In this document: in pieces, positions 15,673-21,748 of the stretch | How positions within the stretch are numbered: the stretch's first letter is position 1 | How the letters are laid out: the number at the start of each line of letters is the position of its first letter | NCBI GenBank assembly: GCA_903886165.1 | Contig: CAISLL010000080.1 | Coordinates: forward strand, 1-23,146 | Direction of reading: 5' to 3' | Length of the DNA stretch: 23,146 nucleotides | Origin: an uncultured beta proteobacterium | GTDB taxonomy: Bacteria > Pseudomonadota > Gammaproteobacteria > Burkholderiales > Burkholderiaceae_C | Translations under genes and position numbers: made by a program | Notes under the pieces: generated by a model | The model's input: the letters and a program-made list of their open reading frames with translations, nothing else | Told to the model about the DNA's origin: nothing | The model's database searches: none

Positions 15673-15936
15673 TTAGATGTCTCCTAGCGGGCTTGTGATC
15701 CGCAACAGAATACGTTGAACAGGGCCTGCTGTGCATAGGGTAAGCACTAGGCCGGACGACCCTGACAGCGCCACAGGATCACTGCAACGTCTGACGAGCG
15801 GGCGAGAGCATAACTCAATTGGCAGCTCTGGTGTTGTCCAATTTTGAGTGTCATGGATCTGTGCAAAAAAGCCCCGAAATTCGGTCGGCAATGCGTCGCA
15901 GTTATGCTGTCAACTTTCTAATCAAGGAGAACTTTG
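15673..15936. promoter_or_regulatory. Divergent intergenic region between bkdA1 and a hydrolase gene
   Basis: These 264 bases separate the minus-strand bkd operon from the plus-strand hydrolase gene and should hold both promoters. Ribosome sites are clear at both ends (AGGAGA for each gene). A TATGCT at 15903-15908 could be a -10 box for the hydrolase, but its -35 is weak. A 72-codon open frame on the minus strand fills most of the gap, but it has no recognisable similarity and overlaps the regulatory space; I do not call it a gene. Confidence 0.4.
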
Positions 15937-16848
15937 ATGCTCAATCAAGATCAGATTAATGACTTTGACGCCTTGTTGCCGGGTCAGGCAACGCCGGATG
16001 GTGCCAACCGCCGCACGGCGTTGAAAGTGGCGTTGGGAGTGGGTTATGCGGCAACTGCCATGCCAATCATGGCGCAAACCGCCATCAAGACCTCCAGCGA
16101 GGGGTTGGTCACCGGCGAGGCGATTTACGACATGGAAGGCTTCTCGGTGCCGATTTTTTACGCGGCCCCAGAGGGTAAGAAAAACCTGCCGGTGATTCTG
16201 GTGATCCAGGAGATTTTTGGTGTACATGAGTACATTGCGGACACCTGCCGGCGTTTCGCCAAAGCCGGCTACCTGGCCATTGCGCCCGAGTTGTACGCCC
16301 GCCAGGGGGATCCCGCTCAGTACGGCGAGATCGCCAAATTGATCGCCGAAGTGGTGTCCAAGGTGCCTGATGCGCAGGTCATGGCCGATCTGGATGGTGC
16401 AATCAAATGGGCGGGTGAAAACGGTGGCAACCTGAAAAAAGTTGGCATCACCGGCTTTTGCTGGGGCGGCCGCATCACCTGGCTTTACGCAGGGCAAAGC
16501 AAATACGTCAAGGCCGGTGTGGCGTGGTATGGCCGACTTGTAGGCACGGCTTCCGCACTGACCCCCAAACACCCGCTGGATCTGGCGGCAGATATCAAAG
16601 CCCCGGTGCTGGGTCTGTACGGAGGGCAAGACGGCGGCATTCCGCTGACCACCGTGAATCAGATGAAAGAGGCGCTGGCAGCTGGCGCCGCCAAGGGCAA
16701 TGTGGCCGCAAAAGCCTCAGAGTTTGTGGTTTACAAGGATGTGCCCCATGCGTTTCATGCGGATTACCGCCCGAGTTTTCGCAAGGACCCCGCTGAAGAC
16801 GGGTTCAAGCGTGCGCTTGCATGGTTCAAGGCACACGGCGTGGCCTGA
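15937..16848 (+). CDS. Dienelactone hydrolase family protein with probable Tat signal
   Basis: This is an alpha/beta hydrolase of the dienelactone hydrolase (carboxymethylenebutenolidase) family, 303 residues. The catalytic set is complete: C175 in GFCWGG (nucleophile), D232 in YGGQDGG, H271 in DVPHAFHADY and E92 in IQEIFGVHE. The N-terminus has NRRTALK at 24-30 followed by a hydrophobic run (about 31-45) and an Ala-x-Ala-like end (IMAQ), a probable twin-arginine signal, so it is likely exported folded to the periplasm. The ATG at 15937 follows AGGAGA (15925-15930); a TTG one codon earlier is less likely. The true substrate is unknown; many family members act on lactones or esters outside aromatic pathways. 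It is a single gene ending in a strong terminator. Confidence 0.88.
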   Translation: MLNQDQINDFDALLPGQATPDGANRRTALKVALGVGYAATAMPIMAQTAIKTSSEGLVTGEAIYDMEGFSVPIFYAAPEGKKNLPVILVIQEIFGVHEYIADTCRRFAKAGYLAIAPELYARQGDPAQYGEIAKLIAEVVSKVPDAQVMADLDGAIKWAGENGGNLKKVGITGFCWGGRITWLYAGQSKYVKAGVAWYGRLVGTASALTPKHPLDLAADIKAPVLGLYGGQDGGIPLTTVNQMKEALAAGAAKGNVAAKASEFVVYKDVPHAFHADYRPSFRKDPAEDGFKRALAWFKAHGVA

Positions 16849-16891
16849 TCCGGGCGCAAGCGCGAGGCCTGACGGCGCGAAAGTTTGAATG

Positions 16892-16923
16892 AAAGGGAGG
16901 CTTCGGTCTCCCTTTGTTGTTTG
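16892..16923 (+). terminator. Intrinsic terminator after the hydrolase gene
   Basis: AAAGGGAG (16892-16899) pairs with CTCCCTTT (16908-16915), extended by a G-U and a C-G pair around a UUCG tetraloop, followed by a T-rich tract GTTGTTTGT. The C(UUCG)G loop is exceptionally stable in RNA, so this is a confident terminator. It lies 43 bases after the stop codon. Confidence 0.85.
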
Positions 16924-17245
16924 TAGGCCCAGCCAAGAACCCACAGCCGGTAAGCCAGCGTTTTGACACGTTTTGCGAGGAATATTTTTATAAACAGGCC
17001 TTTGGCCTATGTAATAAATGGGAAATTAGCTACCAATAACATAGCAATTGATCATCTTCTCCCGACTGGAGCCATGCTGCTGGCAGGCTTCGTGAGCGCG
17101 CTGGCGCAACAAACCACCCCAAACATGGACAAAACACAAGACCAATTCATGACCGTCAATAGCCTAACTCGCAAGGTCGTGCCTCGGATTTGACGGAAAT
17201 AACGATAACTAAACCATAGTGTCCTGGGTGACGGTTGCTTTCTGG
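16924..17245. other. Gene-poor, AT-richer gap between hydrolase and chemoreceptor genes
   Basis: No gene is recognised here. Frames of about 70-76 codons exist on both strands (16963-17193 plus, 17052-17261 minus) but use weak starts, have no ribosome site and resemble no family I know. The gap holds a sigma70-like promoter (16963-16991), a five-base-pair hairpin (AGGCC-TTT-GGCCT at 16996-17008) and an AGCTACCAATAACATAGCAA element at 17028-17047 that looks like the end of a Comamonadaceae dispersed repeat. The chemoreceptor gene ends at 17246 on the minus strand with no clear terminator. Confidence 0.5.
16963..16991 (+). promoter_or_regulatory. Sigma70-like promoter with no recognised downstream gene
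   Basis: A perfect -35 box TTGACA (16963-16968) is followed after 17 bases by TTTTAT (16986-16991), four of six matches to the -10 consensus. Spacing is ideal. Transcription would start near 16998 and run towards the 3' end of the chemoreceptor gene, giving either an antisense transcript or a small RNA. It is assigned from sequence only. Confidence 0.4.
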
Positions 17246-18943
17246 TCAGAACGATTCCCACTCACCTTCGCTGCTGGCGGTTGGACCCGCCTTGGCAGCT
17301 GCGATTTTGACAGCCAGTTTTGGCGGGTTGGCTGTGCGCAACGCGGGAGCGGCGCGCGGGCTGGGTGCTGTACGCTTGCTGGCTGCGAAATTGCTGCCAC
17401 GCATGCCAGTGACGCGCGAGCCCAGATTGAACACCGCCACGGTTTGCACCAGCTCTTCGGCCTGCGTCTTGAGGCTGCCTGCAGCCGCTGCCATTTCTTC
17501 GACCAGTGCGGCATTTTGCTGCGTGGCCTGGTCCATTTGTACGACGGCCTCGCCGACTTGGGCCACGCCGCTGGACTGCTCTGAGCTGGCGGCACTGATT
17601 TCGCCCATGATGTCGGTCACGCGGCGAATGCTGCCGACCACCTCGCTCATGGTGGCGCCGGCCCGGTCCACCAGGGCCGTGCCCTGTGCCACTCGCTCCA
17701 CGCTGGCACCAATCAGGGCCTTGATCTCCTTGGCGGCCTCGGCGCTGCGCCCGGCCAGGGAGCGGACTTCGCTGGCCACCACTGCAAAGCCGCGGCCCTG
17801 TTCACCGGCGCGGGCGGCTTCCACCGCAGCGTTCAGGGCCAGGATGTTGGTCTGAAAGGCGATGCCGTCAATCACACTGATGATGTCGGCTATTTTGCGC
17901 GACGAATCATTGATGCCCTTCATGGTGTCCACCACCTGGGCCACCACTTCGCCGCCCTGGATGGCCACAGTCGACGCGCTTTGCGCCAGCTGGTTGGCCT
18001 GGCGGGCGTTGTCGGCGTTTTGCTTGACGGTGGAGCTGAGCTCTTCCATGGAGGCAGCGGTTTGCTCCAGCGCACTGGCCTGGCTCTCGGTGCGGGCGGA
18101 CAAATCCTGGTTGCCCTGGGCTATCTCGGCGCTGGCGGTGGCCACGCTCTCGGAGCCCTGGCGCACTTGCAAAACGGTTTGGGCAAGGCTGTGCTGCATT
18201 TCCTTCAGCGCGCGCAGCAGTTGCCCCACTTCGTCATTGGAGGCGACTTGAATTTCATTGCTCAAGTCGCCTTGTGCCACTTTTTGGGCCAGTGCCGCAG
18301 CCTGGCTCAGCGGGCGCACCACTTGTCGGCTGAGCCAAAAGCTGCCCGCCATGCCCGCTGCTGCGGCCAGCCCCATCACCACCAGGGCGATGATGCCGGC
18401 GCGCTCGCCCGACACCCCGGTGAGATCAGCGCTTTCTTTGGCTTCCTTGCCCAGCATGGCACCGAGTTCCGTCAAGGTTTTGGATGCTTCCCGGTCAATT
18501 CCCTTGACCGCCTTGTCACCGACGACAAAATCAAAGTCGGCGGCTTTAAAAGCGTCATAGCCCTTTTTGTACCCCTCTGCAGTGGTGGCCATGGCGCTGG
18601 CCAACTTACGCGTCAGGTCTTTGGCGGCGCCGGCTGGTAAATCGGCTTCAAGCGTCTTGAGGTCGCTCAGCACGGCCTTCATTTCTTTTTCGTGCCCGGC
18701 CCAGTATTTGGATAACTGTTCTGCGTCTTTTCCGCGAAGCAGCACGTTTTTCCATTCCTGAATCGCACCGGCAAAGTGGTCATTAACTGAGGCAACCCGG
18801 CGCTCTGCAGCAACCGTGTTCATCACGTCGGTCTTGTAGGTGTTTACCGAGCCCATCAGCTGGAAGATGCCAAACACGCCTGCCAGCAGAAGCACGCCCA
18901 GCGCGACGGCAAACGCCAGCGGCAACTTTTTGCTAAGTTCCAT
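17246..18943 (-). CDS. Methyl-accepting chemotaxis protein with C-terminal EWESF tether
   Basis: This is a transmembrane chemoreceptor of 565 residues that controls CheA through CheW. It has TM1 (about 8-30), a periplasmic helical bundle of about 150 residues (31-182, probably a four-helix-bundle ligand domain), TM2 (about 183-205), HAMP (about 206-258) and the long cytoplasmic signalling hairpin, whose tip (358-385) reads IAFQTNILALNAAVEAARAGEQGRGFAVV. An alanine/proline-rich linker (about 510-560) ends in EWESF (561-565), the type of pentapeptide that tethers CheR and CheB. The ATG at 18943 has GGAG about 12 bases upstream and gives a normal membrane start; an upstream TTG frame is rejected. 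The ligand is unknown. It stands alone, apart from the che operon. Confidence 0.94.
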   Translation of the reverse strand: MELSKKLPLAFAVALGVLLLAGVFGIFQLMGSVNTYKTDVMNTVAAERRVASVNDHFAGAIQEWKNVLLRGKDAEQLSKYWAGHEKEMKAVLSDLKTLEADLPAGAAKDLTRKLASAMATTAEGYKKGYDAFKAADFDFVVGDKAVKGIDREASKTLTELGAMLGKEAKESADLTGVSGERAGIIALVVMGLAAAAGMAGSFWLSRQVVRPLSQAAALAQKVAQGDLSNEIQVASNDEVGQLLRALKEMQHSLAQTVLQVRQGSESVATASAEIAQGNQDLSARTESQASALEQTAASMEELSSTVKQNADNARQANQLAQSASTVAIQGGEVVAQVVDTMKGINDSSRKIADIISVIDGIAFQTNILALNAAVEAARAGEQGRGFAVVASEVRSLAGRSAEAAKEIKALIGASVERVAQGTALVDRAGATMSEVVGSIRRVTDIMGEISAASSEQSSGVAQVGEAVVQMDQATQQNAALVEEMAAAAGSLKTQAEELVQTVAVFNLGSRVTGMRGSNFAASKRTAPSPRAAPALRTANPPKLAVKIAAAKAGPTASSEGEWESF

Positions 18944-18963
18944 GTTGAAAAATGCTCCAGTAT

Positions 18964-18977
18964 TTGATTGCAATCAA
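18964..18977. promoter_or_regulatory. 14-bp perfect palindrome upstream of the chemoreceptor gene
   Basis: TTGATTGCAATCAA reads the same on both strands and lies 20 bases before the chemoreceptor ATG, in an AT-rich leader. Its size and place fit an operator for a dimeric regulator, but no regulator can be named and no clear promoter boxes were found around it. Confidence 0.4.
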
Positions 18978-19001
18978 TAGTACACAAAAATGCAATGAGG
19001 T

Positions 19002-19350
19002 GTGTCTGATAAGACACGGGGCATTGTGGACAGGGCGGTGTGCTTCAACGATCACGTCTTTCCCCGGCCTCCGATGCCACAGTGGGTGCTGTTGGTGCCA
19101 AAGCGGCTGCGCTACTTCATGCAGACCGAAGGGCTATCTCTGAGCATAGCGCTGCGTATCTTTCTGCGCGTCATTGCGCAAAGCCAGCAGAACCACTGCG
19201 CCAGTGCGGCCCAGGTGGCCAAGGCGGCGCTGCACATTGGTGCGGTCGCTTTCATTCACCGCTTAGGCTCCAGTCTGACCGGGCATCTGCACTTCCATGT
19301 CTGAGTGGTCGATGGGGTGATTGAGGAAGTGCCAGCGAGCCATCAGTGTC
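19002..19350 (+). pseudogene. Remnant of an IS91-family (Y2) transposase gene
   Basis: From about 19053 the frame reads like the middle of IS91-type rolling-circle transposases: DHVFPRPPMPQWVLLVPKRL, then RIFLRVIAQS, then ALHIGAVAFIHRLGSSL and GHLHFHV, which includes the H-hydrophobic-H metal motif. A TGA at 19302-19304 falls where related proteins, as I recall them, have cysteine; the same frame continues afterwards with the family pattern VVDGVIEEV and then loses similarity. The N-terminal zinc region and the catalytic tyrosines are missing. It is therefore a broken internal fragment without activity. No element ends could be placed, though a GTGTCT-GATA-AGACAC hairpin lies at 19002-19017. 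Confidence 0.72.
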
Positions 19351-19418
19351 TGGGGCATGTAGCGGCGGTGGGTTGGTCAGCCCCGGCCACCCGGCAACAA
19401 CAGCGTGAGCGACAGGGT

Positions 19419-19464
19419 TATTCTAGTTAGTTAAATCAAACGATTGATTTAACTAACTAGAATA
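19419..19464. promoter_or_regulatory. 46-bp near-perfect palindrome, likely TetR operator
   Basis: The 21-base arms 19419-19439 and 19444-19464 are perfectly complementary around the four-base centre ACGA. The inner part reads TTAAATCAA and TTGATTTAA. The palindrome ends six bases before the tetR ATG, the usual place for an autoregulatory TetR-family operator that would also control the efflux genes downstream. TAGAAT at 19458-19463 inside the right arm resembles a -10 box. A role as a hairpin left by a mobile element is the main alternative, since an IS91 fragment is adjacent. Confidence 0.7.
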
Positions 19465-19470
19465 CGCGGC

Positions 19471-20247
19471 ATGAACCCTGTAGTCGACCCTCTCCCCACC
19501 TCAGCGGCAGCCACCGCGCCACCTGCTGCCACTGCGGTGCGCAGCGACGGCATTGAGGCCCGCAACCGCTTGCTGGACGCCGCCTTGCGCCTGTTTGCCG
19601 AAAAAGGCTTTGCCAAAACCTCCACGCGTGAGATTGCCCAGGCTGCACAGGTCAACATTGCCGCCATCAGCTACTACTTTGGCGACAAGGCCGGGCTGTA
19701 CCGGGGCGTGTTTCAGGACCCACGCAGCAACCCCGGGCCGGAACACGCGCTGCTCAGCCGTGAGTTTGTCTCGCTTGACGAGGTGTTGCGCACCATTTTG
19801 CTGGGCTTCACCGAGCCCATCAAACAAGGCCAACTGGTGCAGTGCTGCATGCGCCTGCACTTTCGTGAAATGCTGGAGCCCACCGGGATCTGGCAAGACG
19901 AGATTGACAACACCATCAAACCCGCTCACATGGCGCTGGTGCAGGTGTTGTGCAAGCACCTGGGCCTGACCGAAGCCGATGACGACATCCACCGCCTGGC
20001 CTTTGCCATTGCTGGTCTGGGCATGATGCTGCATGTGGGCAGCGAGGTCATTCCCGCGCTGCGCCCGACCCTGACCGCCACGCCAGAGGCTGTGGACATG
20101 TATGCCGAACGCCTGCTGGGTTACGCCCAGGCCATGGTGCAAGACGAGGCCCGCCGACGTGGCGCAGCAGCACCCACCCAACTTAACCCTACCGGGCATT
20201 TTGCGCCCCCTCTTGCACTCAACCCAACCACACCAGGCCGCCCATGA
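19471..20247 (+). CDS. TetR/AcrR-family repressor with CecR-like C-terminal domain
   Basis: This is a 258-residue regulator. After a disordered N-terminus (about 1-28), the TetR DNA-binding domain follows (about 30-80) with RNRLLDAALRLFAEKGF and the recognition region VNIAAISYYFGDKAGLY. The C-terminal ligand domain contains LHFREMLEPTGIWQDEI and LAFAIAGLGMMLHVG, resembling the CecR (YbiH)/DUF1956 group that represses efflux genes. It overlaps the next gene as ATGA (20244-20247) and so belongs to the efflux operon; it probably represses itself and the pump through the palindrome before it. No ribosome site precedes the ATG (only GCGGC), so translation may be leaderless. The inducer is unknown. 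Confidence 0.9.
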   Translation: MNPVVDPLPTSAAATAPPAATAVRSDGIEARNRLLDAALRLFAEKGFAKTSTREIAQAAQVNIAAISYYFGDKAGLYRGVFQDPRSNPGPEHALLSREFVSLDEVLRTILLGFTEPIKQGQLVQCCMRLHFREMLEPTGIWQDEIDNTIKPAHMALVQVLCKHLGLTEADDDIHRLAFAIAGLGMMLHVGSEVIPALRPTLTATPEAVDMYAERLLGYAQAMVQDEARRRGAAAPTQLNPTGHFAPPLALNPTTPGRP

Positions 20248-21686
20248 CCTACCGTTTTATTGTTTATTCAGCCACGCTGGCGTTGCTCTCGGGCTGCGCG
20301 GGTTTTATGCCACCCACCCAGGTGCCCATGGTGGTGGCGCCCAACTGGCACGCACCGTTGCCCCACCAGGGCTCGGTCGCTTCACTGTCTGACTGGTGGC
20401 AGCGTCAGGGCGACCCGCTGTTGGTGGAGCTGATTGGCGCAGCGCAAGCGGTCAGCCCCTCGGTGGCACAAGCGCTGGCGCGCATTGAGTCCACCCGGGC
20501 CAACCAGGCCGCCGCCAATGCCGCACTGATCCCCAATGTGAGTGCCCAGGCCAGTGCCAGCCGGGGTGTCAGTCAGGCCAATGCGCCGCTGGAAACCACG
20601 CTGCAAGGTGGCTTGCAAGCGTCTTGGGAGCTTGACCTGGTGGGCGCCAACCGCGCCGTCAGCAATGCGGCCCAAGCCCAGTTGGAAGGCAGCCAGGCGC
20701 AGTGGCACGACGCCCGGGTGTCGGTGGCCGCCGAGGTGGCCAACCTCTATTACAGCTTGCGCAGTTGCAAGCAGCAGCTGTCGGTGAACCAGCGCGACGC
20801 CGCCTCACGCCAGCAAACCGCCCGTGTCACCGCTGTCAGTGCCCAGGCCGGTTTTCTTGCCCCGGCGGTGGCGGCCATGGCGCGTGCCAGCGCCGCAGAC
20901 GCCAACAGCCGCCTCACGCAGCAAACGGCCGCCTGCGCCCTCGACACCAAGGCTTTGGTGGCCCTGAGTGGCATGCCGGAGCCACTTTTAGAGCAAAAAC
21001 TGGCTTTGGTCCTTGTACTGCCAGCACAACTAACTATGTTTTCAATAGCATCTGTGCCAGCACAAATGGTGTCACAGCGCCCCGATGTGTTTGCCGCCGA
21101 GCGCGACGTGGTGCTGGCCAGTGCCCAAGTGGGCAGCGCCAAAGCCCAGCAGTGGCCACGCCTGAGCCTGAATGGCAGCATTGGTGCCATGCGGGTCAGC
21201 ACCGGCCCGAACACCACCAGCGCGTCCACCTGGTCGTTTGGGCCACTGGCCGTGAGCCTGCCACTGTTTGACGGCGGCCAGCGTGCAGCCAACGTGCAGT
21301 CGGCACAGGCCAGCTATCAGTCGGTGGTGGTGGCCTACCAGGGCAAAGTGCGTCACGCCGTGCGCGAGGTAGAAGAAGCGCTGGTCAATTTGCAAAGCAC
21401 TCAGGCCCGCGCCATTGACGCGCAGGTCGCCACCCAAGCCTATGCCGAGTCCATGTCGGCCACACAACACCGATTTGCCCAAGGCCTGGCCAACCTGTTT
21501 GAGCTGGAAGACACCCGGCGCAGTGCGCTGGCCGCCGAGTCGGCACTGCTGGCCTTGCACCTGGAGCGCCAACGCGCCTGGGTGGCGCTGTACCGCGCCG
21601 TCGGTGGTGGATTTGAGCCCGACAAACTGGCCCAGGTCAGCACCGCCACCCACACGATCACCCCCAACACCACAGCCCAGCCATGA
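20244..21686 (+). CDS. RND efflux outer-membrane lipoprotein (NodT/OprM family)
   Basis: This is the outer-membrane channel of a tripartite efflux pump. The 480-residue product starts with a lipoprotein signal whose lipobox LLSGC places the acylated cysteine at residue 18. Two OEP repeats follow, each with long helices that form the periplasmic tunnel; SDWWQRQGDPLL, ASWELDLVGANR and the second-repeat pattern VPAQMVSQRPDVFAAERDV are typical of NodT-type proteins. The segment at about residues 251-270, just before that second repeat, is coded by repeat-like DNA and is unusually hydrophobic. The start overlaps tetR by four bases. Substrates cannot be read from sequence. Confidence 0.92.
   Translation: MTYRFIVYSATLALLSGCAGFMPPTQVPMVVAPNWHAPLPHQGSVASLSDWWQRQGDPLLVELIGAAQAVSPSVAQALARIESTRANQAAANAALIPNVSAQASASRGVSQANAPLETTLQGGLQASWELDLVGANRAVSNAAQAQLEGSQAQWHDARVSVAAEVANLYYSLRSCKQQLSVNQRDAASRQQTARVTAVSAQAGFLAPAVAAMARASAADANSRLTQQTAACALDTKALVALSGMPEPLLEQKLALVLVLPAQLTMFSIASVPAQMVSQRPDVFAAERDVVLASAQVGSAKAQQWPRLSLNGSIGAMRVSTGPNTTSASTWSFGPLAVSLPLFDGGQRAANVQSAQASYQSVVVAYQGKVRHAVREVEEALVNLQSTQARAIDAQVATQAYAESMSATQHRFAQGLANLFELEDTRRSALAAESALLALHLERQRAWVALYRAVGGGFEPDKLAQVSTATHTITPNTTAQP
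20996..21050. repeat. Degenerate copy of a dispersed repeat inside the efflux channel gene
   Basis: Bases 21015-21036 match 22925-22946 at 15 of 22 positions, and both are preceded by an AAA-rich TGGC block. The sequence also has the CAATAGCA ending that I recall from repeats in Comamonadaceae genomes. It lies wholly inside the outer-membrane channel gene, in frame and without a stop. The similarity is modest. Confidence 0.4.
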
Positions 21687-21748
21687 CACCCCATACCCCG
21701 CACAACAACGCCCGGTCTATTCCTTTGGCATTCACACAGCTTGCACGC

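Noticed and set aside
15673..15891. 72-codon minus-strand open frame between bkdA1 and the hydrolase gene
   Set aside because: It has no recognisable family, lies wholly in the divergent regulatory gap and directly abuts the bkdA1 ribosome site; codon content does not suggest a protein.
16963..17193. 76-codon plus-strand open frame in the gap after the hydrolase
   Set aside because: Its TTG start coincides with the -35 box of a promoter-like sequence, it has no ribosome site and it resembles no known family.
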